Shown: positions 19,001 through 27,384, numbered from the stretch's first letter. The stretch: 64,000 nt of DNA from Burkholderiales bacterium (GCA_025360815.1 JANYBL010000109.1:62001-126000), one strand, 5' to 3'. Translations and numbers: made by a program. Notes: a model not told the origin generated them from the sequence alone.

Positions 19001-19094
19001 GGGCGACAACGCACCTGATAAGACAGTATTACTGCCGAACTACACTTATTATTTTGGCCGTCAATCGCTGCTTGGATTAAATTATAAATTCTAA
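16068..19094 (+). CDS. TonB-dependent receptor for oligosaccharide (beta-glucan) uptake
   Basis: A 1008-residue outer-membrane receptor of the Xanthomonas/Caulobacter type. It has a signal peptide (about 1-40, cleavage near V-Y-S-Q), an unusual Lys/Glu/Ala-rich helix at 61-86, a TonB-box-like T-L-E-A-V-V-V-T-G at 91-99, a plug domain (S-A-E-D-I-G-K-L-P-D...R-L-P-G-L, I-R-G-L-S), and a 22-stranded barrel ending in an aromatic C-terminal strand (L-L-G-L-N-Y-K-F). This subtype imports glucans and related oligosaccharides using TonB energy. A strong GGAGGAG site precedes the ATG. It heads the operon and is controlled by the promoter and operator just upstream. Confidence 0.93.
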   Translation: MNKFAKNGWPKNSKRHPILRLTPIAAACSALLFTASNVYSQQTVSDVKPGTNADASKDTAKDEAAKREADKKEAEKKEAARKEAAKTAPQTLEAVVVTGLRRSIETSVAAKRNSDSIIEAVSAEDIGKLPDTSIAESLARLPGLTGQRGPDGRVNVISIRGLSPAFAGALLNGREVVSSNDSRAVEYDQFPSELVGSAVVYKTPDAALIGQGLSGTVDIRTLNPLDVRGRTFVVNIRGERNSNGNLVPGVANPTGSRISFSYVDQFANNTIGVAAGFARLDVSSQVKLTELVQYGDFTPYGLPISGNVPSKFPITPGGATGQSLLPMFWTATSSSKKNTRDGLVLALEYKPNADLHSQLDLYYSKFDTHEVGGKFLTSMFGNWGNLTPNLSNVVTTQGGLNTYTTSATADQLAVTTGNFDTKRKDNIAALGWNTSVKLDDKWRAVADLSFSRDTRDETYSEVYGAPFNNANQQWLYGAFKWNVPIDGGHQTYTPLQSNFLSDPSIVKLGDQPAFNFVGDQDAYTGAVRTPHIKDEIKSIRLSAKRTIDDAYLSKVFASATFGVNYTARDKDVAKNESRLLLRKDSNGNYIRDVPSGAIGNPFDFSWAGIPGIIRIDVPALVSSGALSQQTLFAQQVDNNSSVHEKVTTYYTKLDIDTDLAGIPLRGNLGLQAMKTKQNADGFEYRGNNANPDITQLFKRTGGASYTDYLPSLNLVADLSNNWIARLGWAKTIARPNIVDLRAGTSTPTVVGDLAGPNVGKWTTAYSGNPALEPWRATSGDLSIEKYFGKRSYISVAAFRKNLLNYIFNGESSRDNSGFPAIAPPGVTPLRFGPVVQPLNGSGGKVEGYELSAALEANFIHPILDGFGIVASVSKLSSSIKEKDNGNVSLNGLSGRANSVTAYYEANGISARVSQRYRSPFTATTRDIFFNSTTRQQDADKVMDLQLGYAFEEGMFKGLSILFQVNNVLDKTTTNRVTPGDNAPDKTVLLPNYTYYFGRQSLLGLNYKF

Positions 19095-19112
19095 GCGTAG
19101 TATTGCATTGAA

Positions 19113-19151
19113 CAAGGCACTGCCGATCCCCAATTATTGGTAGTGGCCTTG
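19113..19151 (+). other. Intercistronic stem-loop after the TonB-receptor gene
   Basis: CAAGGCACTGCC (19113-19124) pairs with GGTAGTGGCCTTG (19139-19151), giving 12 pairs with one bulged G and one G-T pair, and a 14-nt loop. No T run follows, so it is more likely an mRNA-stabilising or attenuating element that lets the receptor be made in excess over the downstream genes than a full terminator. Confidence 0.5.
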
Positions 19152-19188
19152 TATCACTGACGATTGCAAACCGGCGAGATATGGCTAA

Positions 19189-20706
19189 ATGATGGTTCAA
19201 ACTCTTGTGCGCAATATCGTCGTTGTTGGCGGCGGTACTGCTGGTTGGATGACAGCGGCAGCACTTTCAAAACTGCTTGGCGGCGCGTTCAATATCTGTG
19301 TGATTGAGTCAGACGAGATCGGCACCATTGGTGTCGGCGAAGCAACTATTCCACACATTTCCGAATTTAACCGCGCCTTGGGAATTGACGAAGATGAGTT
19401 TCTACGCGCCACCCAAGGCACGTTCAAGCTGGGGATCGAATTCGTCAATTGGGGCGCGATTGGTGATCGATACATTCACGGCTTTGGCAGCGTGGGGCAA
19501 CCCACTGATGCATTACCGCTGCATCATTTCTGGCTGCGCATGGCCAAGCTTGGCCGAGCGAGCCCATTGGAAGCTTATTCGATTAACACCGCCGCACCTC
19601 GCCATGCCAAATTCATGCGGGCGCACAAAGGCATGGCAGGCTCACCATTGGGTGATATCGTCCACGCATTTCATTTTGATGCGAGTTTGTACGCGCGATT
19701 TTTGCGAACCTTCGCCGAAAAGCTCAGTGTAAAACGCACGGAAGGCAAAATAAAACGGGTCATTCAATCTGAACCTGACGGATTCATTGATGCTGTCATT
19801 ATGGAAAACGGTGAACGGGTTGGCGGCGATTTTTTCATCGATTGCTCGGGGATGCGCGGCTTGCTGATTGAGGAAACACTAAAATCAGGTTATGAAGATT
19901 GGTCGCATTGGTTGCCTTGTGATCGTGCCGTTGCCGTGCCTTGTGAATCATCGGGCCCACTTCTGCCGATGACCCGCTCGACAGCGCACACCGCAGGTTG
20001 GCAGTGGCGAATTCCTCTGCAACACCGAACAGGCAACGGCCATATTTATTGCAGTAACTTTATGAGCCAAGATGAGGCTACGACCATTTTGTTAAAAAAT
20101 TTGGATGGTGTCCCGCTAGCCGATCCGCGTCCTCTCAAATTTGTTACTGGCAGGCGCAAACAATTCTGGAACCGTAATTGTGTCGCGGTGGGGCTATCGA
20201 GTGGTTTTCTCGAGCCGCTAGAATCAACCAGCATTCATCTAATCCACACCGCAATTTCGCGCATCATTAATTTTTTCCCGCGGGCTGGTTTTGATGCTGC
20301 GGATATTGCTGAATATAACGCCATGACCAATTGGGAGTATGAACGTATTCGCGATTTTCTCGTGCTTCATTACAAAGTCACTGCGCGTGAGGATTCCGAT
20401 TTTTGGCGGTACTGCCGCAATATGAGCATCCCCGAATCGCTACAGCGCAAAATCGATCTTTTTAGCAGCAATGGACGCATCTACCGCGATGGCGAGGAGT
20501 TGTTCGCGGTCCCTAGCTGGTTGCAGGTCATGATTGGGCAGGGCATTTCGCCGCGCGGTTACCATCCACTTGCAGATTTGCGGCCAGAGGACGAAGTTGC
20601 TGCTTTCCTAGGTAATGTTGAACACGTCATTGCCAAATGCGTCAACGCGATGCCGACGCAGACAGAATTTATTGCCAAGCAATGTCAGGCTAGTTTGACG
20701 CGATGA
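19189..20706 (+). CDS. Tryptophan-halogenase-family flavoprotein
   Basis: The 505-residue protein has the FAD motif G-G-G-T-A-G-W (about 13-19), the conserved Lys80 in G-T-F-K-L-G-I (equivalent to the catalytic Lys79 of PrnA/RebH), and G-W-Q-W-R-I-P with Trp271 and Trp273, the motif that suppresses monooxygenase activity in flavin halogenases. L-E-P-L-E-S-T, which carries the halogenase-type Glu, is also present. Close relatives are frequently encoded beside TonB receptors in sugar loci of Xanthomonas, Caulobacter and marine bacteria, where their substrate is unknown. No flavin reductase is adjacent. ATG 19192 is an alternative start. It is the second gene of the beta-glucan operon. Confidence 0.85.
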   Translation: MMVQTLVRNIVVVGGGTAGWMTAAALSKLLGGAFNICVIESDEIGTIGVGEATIPHISEFNRALGIDEDEFLRATQGTFKLGIEFVNWGAIGDRYIHGFGSVGQPTDALPLHHFWLRMAKLGRASPLEAYSINTAAPRHAKFMRAHKGMAGSPLGDIVHAFHFDASLYARFLRTFAEKLSVKRTEGKIKRVIQSEPDGFIDAVIMENGERVGGDFFIDCSGMRGLLIEETLKSGYEDWSHWLPCDRAVAVPCESSGPLLPMTRSTAHTAGWQWRIPLQHRTGNGHIYCSNFMSQDEATTILLKNLDGVPLADPRPLKFVTGRRKQFWNRNCVAVGLSSGFLEPLESTSIHLIHTAISRIINFFPRAGFDAADIAEYNAMTNWEYERIRDFLVLHYKVTAREDSDFWRYCRNMSIPESLQRKIDLFSSNGRIYRDGEELFAVPSWLQVMIGQGISPRGYHPLADLRPEDEVAAFLGNVEHVIAKCVNAMPTQTEFIAKQCQASLTR

Positions 20707-20743
20707 TCATCCTTTCATTAGTCCAGCAACGGTTGGCACGCTA

Positions 20744-22003
20744 ATGCTGACACGTCGCACACTGCTGGCAATGGGGCTGATGTCAACCATGCCCGTTTTG
20801 GCTAGTTCGTCCAGTCAACCTCGTAAGCTCACCGTGGCGGCATTTCCAAATGTTGACGCCATCATCAAGGCCGCCATTCCGAAATGGCAACAGCTACATC
20901 CCAATATCGATATCGAAGTCGTTAGCCGCCAGTATGCGGATCACCACACCGCGATGACGACCGCACTTTCAACGTCAGTCTATCTACCTGATGTGATGGC
21001 GCTCGAGAGTAGTTATCTTGGCCGCTTTGCGCAAGGTGGCGGCTTAGAGGACTTGTTGCGAGAGCCATACCGTATCGACCAATATCGCAGTCGCTGTGTC
21101 ACTTACGCGTACGAGCAGGCTATCAACCGTCGTGGCGCGGTCGTGGCAATGCCAACGGATATCGGGCCCGGCACCATGCTCTACCGAACTGACCTGCTGG
21201 CTAAAGCAGGTCTCACTGCAAGCGATTTGGCCGGCTCATGGGATGCCTATGTTGATGTAGGCGTTAAGATTAAAGCGGCTACCGGCGCATATTTAGTTTC
21301 AAACATCCGTGCAATTAAAGATGTTGTCATTCGCAGCGGTATTGGTCCGGGTGAAGGCCTCTACTTTGATCAAGAGTCACGTGTATTGGTAACTGCACCG
21401 CGCTTCCAACGCGCATTTAAATTGTCGCAGAAAGTGCGACGCAATAAGCTCGATGCAAAAGTTAACGCGTGGTCGAACGAGTGGGCCGAGGCTTTTAAAC
21501 GCGGCAAATTATTCACCGAGCTGTCCGGTGCATGGATGGCCGGGCAACTGTCCACGTGGGTGGCACCCGATACAAAAGGGCTTTGGCGTGCCGCTCAACT
21601 CCCGGAGAGCACCTTTGTCAGTTTTGGGGGCACTTTTTACGCCATTCCAAGACAGGCCGCCACCGCAAACAAATCGCTGGCATGGGATTTTATCCAACTG
21701 CTCACGCTGAATACAGAGCGGCAGTTCGCCGCGTTCAAATCTCAGGATGCTTTCCCGGCATTACTTGCGACGCATGACGATCCGTTTCTCGAAGAGCCAT
21801 TGCCATTTTTAGGAGGGCAACGCGCCCGATTGCTGTGGCGCGATGCGGCGCGTCAAATCACGGCAACACAAGTACATAAGCAAGATAGCTTTGCCGAGGA
21901 AGTAATTAATAACGAACTCGATAATGTTCTTGATAACGACAAAGATATCGGTCGTGCGCTCGCCGATGCGCACCGCTTGCTTGAACGCCGTTCGCACCGC
22001 TGA
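20744..22003 (+). CDS. Sugar ABC transporter substrate-binding protein
   Basis: A 419-residue family-1 extracellular solute-binding protein. The N-terminus has twin Arg (L-T-R-R-T-L-L-A) followed by a hydrophobic stretch and cleavage near V-L-A-S, so Sec or possibly Tat export is plausible; no lipobox Cys is present. The mature part begins K-L-T-V-A-A-F-P and has the usual two-lobe pattern, with an Asp/Trp-rich region near the hinge. The neighbouring MalF/MalG-like permeases and GH1 glucosidase point to gluco-disaccharides such as cellobiose or laminaribiose, but ligand choice is inferred. Confidence 0.88.
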   Translation: MLTRRTLLAMGLMSTMPVLASSSSQPRKLTVAAFPNVDAIIKAAIPKWQQLHPNIDIEVVSRQYADHHTAMTTALSTSVYLPDVMALESSYLGRFAQGGGLEDLLREPYRIDQYRSRCVTYAYEQAINRRGAVVAMPTDIGPGTMLYRTDLLAKAGLTASDLAGSWDAYVDVGVKIKAATGAYLVSNIRAIKDVVIRSGIGPGEGLYFDQESRVLVTAPRFQRAFKLSQKVRRNKLDAKVNAWSNEWAEAFKRGKLFTELSGAWMAGQLSTWVAPDTKGLWRAAQLPESTFVSFGGTFYAIPRQAATANKSLAWDFIQLLTLNTERQFAAFKSQDAFPALLATHDDPFLEEPLPFLGGQRARLLWRDAARQITATQVHKQDSFAEEVINNELDNVLDNDKDIGRALADAHRLLERRSHR

Positions 22004-22047
22004 ACCAAGCCGATCAAACCGCATTTGAGAATGAGACATTTATAAAT

Positions 22048-22965
22048 ATGCGATTACCAGCCACATTCCGAATCTCACCCCGCTGGGCACCGTACATTCT
22101 CATTAGTCCGTTCCTCGTGTTGTTCGGGGTGTTCAGCGTGTTTCCACTCTTGTTCTCGTTTTATCTTGCGTTCCATTCGTGGGAGCCGACGGGTGGCTTG
22201 CAAGCAATGGAATACGTCGGCGTTGCGAACTTTGCCTTCGCGCTACAAGATGAGTGGTTTTGGAAAGCCTTGGGCAACACAGCGTGGCTGGCGCTGGCTT
22301 CAGGCCTGCCGCAGCATTTGGTGGGGATACCGCTTGCAGTGTTTATTCACCTATCGTTCAAACGGCTTCGAGTACGTGACAGTGTTGCAGGCATTTATTT
22401 TTTACCATTTATCACGTCAACGGTAGCCATCACAATTCTGTTCAGTTCACTTTATTCTACGGACTATGGCCTGATAAATGCCGTATTGCATACACTCTTC
22501 GGTACCGAAAATATAGACTGGCTGGGCAAGCCCGTGTACGTGAAGCCGACCATTGCATTTATCGTGTTCTGGCGCTACCTTGGCTTCAATGTGGTTCTAT
22601 ATCTGGCCGCATTGCAGGCCATTCCAAAAGACCTATACGAAGCCGCTGAAATGGATGGGGCAGGGCGCTGGCATCAGTTTTGGTGCATCACCCTGCCCAG
22701 CCTCAGGCCGATGATTTTTTTTGGCGTTACGCTCAGTGTAATTGGCGGGCTACAGCTTTTCGAGGAGCCCTTCATCCTTACAGACAAGGGGCGCGGCGGC
22801 CCCGACCAGGCAGGCATGACGTCGGCCATTTATCTTTATCGTATGGCGTTTGATTTTAATGACTTCGGTGGTGCCAGTGCCATGTCATGGCTGCTGTTTA
22901 TCATTGTGGCACTCATGACTTGGCTTACTAATCGCGCATTCCGCCCGCACAAGGGATCCGTATGA
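22048..22965 (+). CDS. Sugar ABC transporter permease (MalF/UgpA type)
   Basis: 305 residues with six predicted helices. The EAA loop is E-A-A-E-M-D-G-A-G-R-W-H-Q-F-W near residues 212-226, which docks to the ATPase. The N-terminal R-W-A-P-Y-I-L-I-S-P-F-L is typical of the family. It overlaps the next permease by 4 nt (ATGA), so translation is coupled. Confidence 0.92.
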   Translation: MRLPATFRISPRWAPYILISPFLVLFGVFSVFPLLFSFYLAFHSWEPTGGLQAMEYVGVANFAFALQDEWFWKALGNTAWLALASGLPQHLVGIPLAVFIHLSFKRLRVRDSVAGIYFLPFITSTVAITILFSSLYSTDYGLINAVLHTLFGTENIDWLGKPVYVKPTIAFIVFWRYLGFNVVLYLAALQAIPKDLYEAAEMDGAGRWHQFWCITLPSLRPMIFFGVTLSVIGGLQLFEEPFILTDKGRGGPDQAGMTSAIYLYRMAFDFNDFGGASAMSWLLFIIVALMTWLTNRAFRPHKGSV

Positions 22966-23801
22966 AAGGCGATTTGCGCAGCGCTGTGTTTGTAACCTCG
23001 TGGCCTGCTTATCTCATTGTTGCCGCTGGCGCGCTGATCATGCTCACGCCGTTTTACTTCATGTTTGTGTTTGCCACGCATTCACGCACAGAAATATTCA
23101 ACCTGCCGCCCCCGCTGTGGTTCGGTGATCATCTTATCGACAATTTAACCAATCTTACTGAGCGCCTGCCTTTATGGCATAACTTGGGCTGGAGCATTTA
23201 TGTCGCGCTTGCCTCCACACTGCTTACTTTGCTGTTTTGCTCAATGGCTGGTTACGCCTTCGCACTATTCGAGTTTCGCTTCAAGCGTTCGCTATTTGCA
23301 CTGGTGATGGCGACGATGTTGCTACCTTCGTTTATGAACATGATCCCGACTTTCATGATTATGGACGTGCTGGGCTGGATTGATCAGCACCGTGCACTTT
23401 ATATTCCCGGTGCAGCGAGCGCATTCGGCATTTTCTTGATGCGGCAGTTTGCGTTAACAGCAGTGCCCAGGGAGCTGATAGAGGCTGCACGGATGGACGG
23501 CTGCGGAGAGTTCGCAATCTATTGGCTTATTGTCTTGCCACTATTAAGGCCTGCGCTCGGCACGCTAGGGTTGATCACCTTTATTGCCTCTTGGAATAAT
23601 TTCATCGGGCCATTGATTGTTATGCGGAGCGTTGAAAACTATACTTTGCCGTTAGCGTTGCGCAGCATGCAAAGCACCACCAACACAGAGTGGGGCGCGC
23701 TAATGGCAGGCGCCGCAATTGCCACCATTCCATTGATGATTTTATTTGCCGTCTCTTCCCGCCAGCTCATTGCAGGTCTCACGACTGGCGCAGTGAAATG
23801 A
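22962..23801 (+). CDS. Sugar ABC transporter permease (MalG/UgpE type)
   Basis: 279 residues with six predicted helices and an EAA loop E-A-A-R-M-D-G-C-G-E-F-A-I-Y-W near 182-196. It starts inside the stop of the MalF-like gene. With the binding protein (20744) and ATPase (25178) it forms one carbohydrate importer of the CUT1 class; the ATPase gene is placed two genes away, beyond the GH1 gene. Confidence 0.92.
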   Translation: MKGDLRSAVFVTSWPAYLIVAAGALIMLTPFYFMFVFATHSRTEIFNLPPPLWFGDHLIDNLTNLTERLPLWHNLGWSIYVALASTLLTLLFCSMAGYAFALFEFRFKRSLFALVMATMLLPSFMNMIPTFMIMDVLGWIDQHRALYIPGAASAFGIFLMRQFALTAVPRELIEAARMDGCGEFAIYWLIVLPLLRPALGTLGLITFIASWNNFIGPLIVMRSVENYTLPLALRSMQSTTNTEWGALMAGAAIATIPLMILFAVSSRQLIAGLTTGAVK

Positions 23802-23820
23802 CCGCTAGCCTTGAAAAACT

Positions 23821-25176
23821 ATGACAGACTACAAAAACCTACACCGCCATTTTCCTGCTGATTTTGTCTGGGGAGTGGCAACGAGTTCTTTCCAAATTGA
23901 GGGTGCCGCATTTGAGGATGGCAAAGGCGAATCTATCTGGGATCGATTCTGTCGGGCGCCTGGTGCGATTGCCGATATGAGCAATGGCGATGTGGCTTGC
24001 GACCACGTTCATCGTTTGGAGAGTGATCTTGACTTAATCGCCTCATTGGGTGTCAATGCCTACCGATTTTCAGTCTCTTGGCCACGCGTACAGGCGCGCG
24101 GTTTCGGCTCGTGGAATGAGAAGGGGCTTGGTTTTTATGATCGTCTTGTTGATGGCTTGCTTACGCGTGGCGTACAACCTTATCTCACGCTGAACCACTG
24201 GGATTTGCCGCAGGCCTTGCAAGATGTTGGCGGTTGGGCGGCGCGCGATACGGTTCATCATTTTGTTGATTATGCAAGAGGCATACAGAAGCGCTTGGGT
24301 GATCGGCTCGCCGCCATTACAACCCATAACGAACCTTGGGTCATTGCCGAACTCGGGCACGAAACCGGCACGTTTGCGCCCGGGCTAAAAAATCGTAAAA
24401 CGGCAATACAGGTTGCCCATCATCTTTTGCTTAGTCATGGCCTCTCGCTGGAGGCTTTACGCGCTGATGGTTGTCAGGCCAAGCTCGGCATAGTGCTTAA
24501 CCTATCCTCTACAATGCCTGCAACTGAATCGTCGGCGGATGTCGCGAAGGCGCACATGGATGACGCAAAAACTAGACGCTGGTATACCGATCCGCTATTC
24601 AGTGGCAACTATCCTCAAGAAGTGCTTAGTGAGCTTGGATCGGACGCACCGATAATTGAGGCGGGCGACATGGGGCACATTCAAACGCCGATGGATTATC
24701 TTGGTGTAAATTATTACACCCGATATGTATCTAGTGCCGGTGAACCGTTTGATGCCAAAGCGCTTGGTTTACCGGTCAACGATATGGGCTGGGAAATTTA
24801 TCCCCAAGGTTTGACCGACCTGCTAGTACGGCTTCATCATGAATACGAATTGCCGCCGGTATTGATTACCGAAAATGGCGGCGCGTTCAAGGATCTGCTG
24901 GTCGACGGTAAGGTCCACGATGCAGAACGCACCGATTACATACGCACGCATATCGCCGCTGCGGGTGCAGCCTTGGCGCAAGGCGTTCCGCTGGCTGGCT
25001 ATATGGCATGGAGTTTGATGGATAATTTTGAATGGTCCAGCGGCTATACAAAGCGCTTCGGTATTGTGCACGTCGATTACGCCACTTTAGGCAGAACATT
25101 GAAGGACAGTGCAATCTGGTATCGCTGTTTTCTGGCGGATTGTCGAGCGGCTCAATTGGGCATGGTGGGAGATTGA
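23821..25176 (+). CDS. GH1 beta-glucosidase (cytoplasmic)
   Basis: 451 residues, the normal GH1 length, without a signal peptide. The acid/base Glu171 is in T-H-N-E-P-W and the nucleophile Glu351 in I-T-E-N-G. The N-terminal signature F-P-A-D-F-V-W-G-V-A-T-S-S-F-Q-I-E-G and the C-terminal W-S-L-M-D-N-F-E-W are both complete. It retains configuration and releases glucose from beta-linked disaccharides. Placed between the permease and ATPase genes, it should hydrolyse whatever the ABC system brings in, feeding glucokinase (29928). Confidence 0.95.
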   Translation: MTDYKNLHRHFPADFVWGVATSSFQIEGAAFEDGKGESIWDRFCRAPGAIADMSNGDVACDHVHRLESDLDLIASLGVNAYRFSVSWPRVQARGFGSWNEKGLGFYDRLVDGLLTRGVQPYLTLNHWDLPQALQDVGGWAARDTVHHFVDYARGIQKRLGDRLAAITTHNEPWVIAELGHETGTFAPGLKNRKTAIQVAHHLLLSHGLSLEALRADGCQAKLGIVLNLSSTMPATESSADVAKAHMDDAKTRRWYTDPLFSGNYPQEVLSELGSDAPIIEAGDMGHIQTPMDYLGVNYYTRYVSSAGEPFDAKALGLPVNDMGWEIYPQGLTDLLVRLHHEYELPPVLITENGGAFKDLLVDGKVHDAERTDYIRTHIAAAGAALAQGVPLAGYMAWSLMDNFEWSSGYTKRFGIVHVDYATLGRTLKDSAIWYRCFLADCRAAQLGMVGD

Positions 25177-25177
25177 G

Positions 25178-26290
25178 ATGAGTTTGATAGAGCCAACAAC
25201 TCCAACGTATCTAAAAAAGCCTGCAATCCAATTGAGTCTACGCGGCATCCGAAAGCGCTACGGTTCTATCGAGGTGATTGCCGGAGTTGATCTGGATGTA
25301 CATGACGGTGAGTTCCTCGTCTTTGTTGGACCATCCGGCTGCGGCAAGTCGACGATGCTGCGCATGATCGCGGGCCTCGAGAATATTACTGAAGGCGAGC
25401 TGTGCATCAACGGTGTGCGCGCCAATGAGATTCCTCCAGCAGATCGCGGTGCGGCCATGGTCTTTCAAAGCTATGCGCTTTACCCGCATATGACGGTGGC
25501 TGAGAACATGGGCTTCTCCCTGCGCATGTCAGGTTTGCCCCGTCCTCAGCGCAACGATCAGGTGCGACGCGCGGCACAGGTGCTGCGGATTACCGAACTG
25601 TTGAGCCGTTACCCCAAAGAGTTATCGGGTGGTCAACGACAGCGTGTGGCGATTGGCCGAGCGATCGTGCGCGAGCCAAAATTGTTCTTGTTCGACGAAC
25701 CGCTGTCGAATCTCGATGCCGCACTTCGGGTGAGTATGCGTGTCGAGCTTTCACGTCTTCACAAAGAGCTGGGTACCACCATGATATACGTTACCCACGA
25801 CCATATCGAGGCGATGACAATGGGGACGCGCATTGCGGTATTCAATGAAGGCCGCATTGAGCAGATAGGCACGCCGCTTGACCTTTATAATTTTCCCGCC
25901 AATATATTTGTTGCGAGTTTCCTTGGTGCACCACGCATCAACCTGATCAACCAACCTGCATTTGGCGCAAGCGAGCAGCACCAAGAATTGTGGAATGCAT
26001 TGACTCGGGAGGCAGCGCCACATGTTCGACATGCCGCAGCGTATGTAGCGATACGCCCGGATCACCTTGGAATTGGCGCGATTGGGCAGGGCATTGCCGC
26101 ATCTGTGGTGATGGCAGAGCATCTGGGTGATTCATCAATTCTTTATTTGTCCGTGGATGGCATAGGCGGATTGATACATGCCAAAGTGGGCGCGGGGCAC
26201 GACTACCTAGTCGCGGGAAAATCAGTCGGACTTATGCCTGACAACGCTAAAGTTCTAACGTTCGATGCGGCAAGTCGTCGAATAATTTGA
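25178..26290 (+). CDS. Sugar ABC transporter ATP-binding protein (MalK/UgpC type)
   Basis: The frame opens at 25109 inside the GH1 gene, but ATG 25178, 2 nt after the GH1 stop and preceded by GGGAGATTGAG, is the natural start (370 residues). It has Walker A G-P-S-G-C-G-K-S-T, the signature L-S-G-G-Q-R-Q-R-V, Walker B L-F-L-F-D-E-P and the H-loop T-H-D, followed by a C-terminal TOBE/OB region (residues about 240-370) as in MalK. It energises the CUT1 permeases encoded upstream. CUT1 ATPases can be shared between sugar importers. Confidence 0.93.
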   Translation: MSLIEPTTPTYLKKPAIQLSLRGIRKRYGSIEVIAGVDLDVHDGEFLVFVGPSGCGKSTMLRMIAGLENITEGELCINGVRANEIPPADRGAAMVFQSYALYPHMTVAENMGFSLRMSGLPRPQRNDQVRRAAQVLRITELLSRYPKELSGGQRQRVAIGRAIVREPKLFLFDEPLSNLDAALRVSMRVELSRLHKELGTTMIYVTHDHIEAMTMGTRIAVFNEGRIEQIGTPLDLYNFPANIFVASFLGAPRINLINQPAFGASEQHQELWNALTREAAPHVRHAAAYVAIRPDHLGIGAIGQGIAASVVMAEHLGDSSILYLSVDGIGGLIHAKVGAGHDYLVAGKSVGLMPDNAKVLTFDAASRRII

Positions 26291-26301
26291 TGGGAGGATA
26301 C

Positions 26302-27177
26302 ATGCGCTTTGGCAATATAAAAACTCAATATTTTTTTAGCGATGTTGAGATCCACCGTAACTGGTTGGCGGCAGCGTTGATTGGCTTGGTATTTCTGTGC
26401 GGAGCCACCATGGGCGCGCGTGCCGAGCCTTTTGCGGTGCCCACCAACTATAAGTTAGTTTGGGCGGATGAGTTTGATGCCAGCGGTGTGCCGGATGCCC
26501 GTAAGTGGAGTTACAACACGGATCGGAACAAAGTTGGCTGGCACAACCATGAGCTGCAGTATTACTCGGCTCAACGTGCTGAAAACGCTGTTGTCAAAGA
26601 CGGTTTCCTGCTGATTACTGCCCGCAAGGAGAAACTGTCTGCGGAGGGCGACTGGGGCGGCCAACGCTACACCTCGGCGCGTCTCACTACGCAAGGTAGG
26701 GCCGAATGGACATACGGTTTTTTTGAGGTGCGTGCCAAGATGCCTTGCGGCAAAGGTACTTGGCCGGCGATATGGACCTTGGGTAATAAAGATAAATGGC
26801 CCGATAGTGGCGAGCTCGATATCATGGAGCATGTGGGTAGCGATCCTGCTCGCATCTCTAGCGCCGTTCACACACTGGCCGGACATGGCAGCCAAGTTGT
26901 ATATGGAGCCACTCGCATTACCGATGCCTGCAGTGAGTTTCATCGCTATCAAATGCATTGGACTGCGGATGCAGTGACCTTCGGGGTGGATGGATTTGCG
27001 CATTTAAATTATCCGCGCCTCAACGTGGATTCACGCGCGTGGCCCTTCAATCGACCGCAGTATCTGTTGCTCAATGTTGCGATCGGTGGTGACCTTGGCG
27101 GTGAAGTCGACGATGGTATTTTCCCAGTCGCAATGCAGGTTGATTATGTGCGCGTTTACCAAGCGATAAAGCCCTGA
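26302..27177 (+). CDS. GH16 endo-beta-glucanase (laminarinase-like), secreted
   Basis: The ATG at 26302 follows GGGAGG with correct spacing, so earlier in-frame TTG/ATG codons at 26287-26290 are rejected. The 291-residue protein has an N-terminal hydrophobic signal or anchor (about residues 20-42, ending G-A-R-A-E). The GH16 catalytic motif is G-E-L-D-I-M-E-H-V-G, with nucleophile Glu171, Asp173 and acid/base Glu176. The extra Met in E-L-D-I-M-E is the beta-bulge form found in laminarinases (beta-1,3-glucanases). It should cut beta-1,3 or mixed-linkage glucan outside the cytoplasm and supply oligosaccharides to the TonB receptor. It is the last gene of the first operon. Confidence 0.92.
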   Translation: MRFGNIKTQYFFSDVEIHRNWLAAALIGLVFLCGATMGARAEPFAVPTNYKLVWADEFDASGVPDARKWSYNTDRNKVGWHNHELQYYSAQRAENAVVKDGFLLITARKEKLSAEGDWGGQRYTSARLTTQGRAEWTYGFFEVRAKMPCGKGTWPAIWTLGNKDKWPDSGELDIMEHVGSDPARISSAVHTLAGHGSQVVYGATRITDACSEFHRYQMHWTADAVTFGVDGFAHLNYPRLNVDSRAWPFNRPQYLLLNVAIGGDLGGEVDDGIFPVAMQVDYVRVYQAIKP

Positions 27178-27301
27178 GTGGATGGGTACTATAAATATCT
27201 GATGCCCGAGCGACTTTACTGCACGCGAGATAGTCATGTCGTAGATAAGCATCCCGCCACAACTGGTAGCAATTCCTTAGACGACTAAAAATTGTTTTTG
27301 A

Positions 27302-27330
27302 TTGACAAAACAATAACTTCGACTCATTAT
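27302..27330 (+). promoter_or_regulatory. Sigma-70-type promoter of the GH3-glk-permease operon
   Basis: TTGACA at 27302-27307, a 17-bp spacer, and CATTAT at 27325-27330. Placement relative to the operator is nearly the same as at the TonB-receptor promoter, which supports both calls. The upstream part of this gap (27178-27301) has no gene or terminator I can support. Confidence 0.65.
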
Positions 27331-27333
27331 TTC

Positions 27334-27359
27334 TAAAATTGGGTACGTCCCCAATTTTA
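27334..27359 (+). promoter_or_regulatory. Palindromic operator, second copy
   Basis: TAAAATTGGG (27334-27343) and CCCAATTTTA (27350-27359) surround the centre TACGTC. It differs from the 15969-15990 site by one base in the shared 22-bp core and begins 3 nt after the -10, covering the start-site region. A LacI-family repressor is the natural ligand. Confidence 0.8.
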
Positions 27360-27384
27360 TAATTCCGGATTAAAAAATTTCGAC

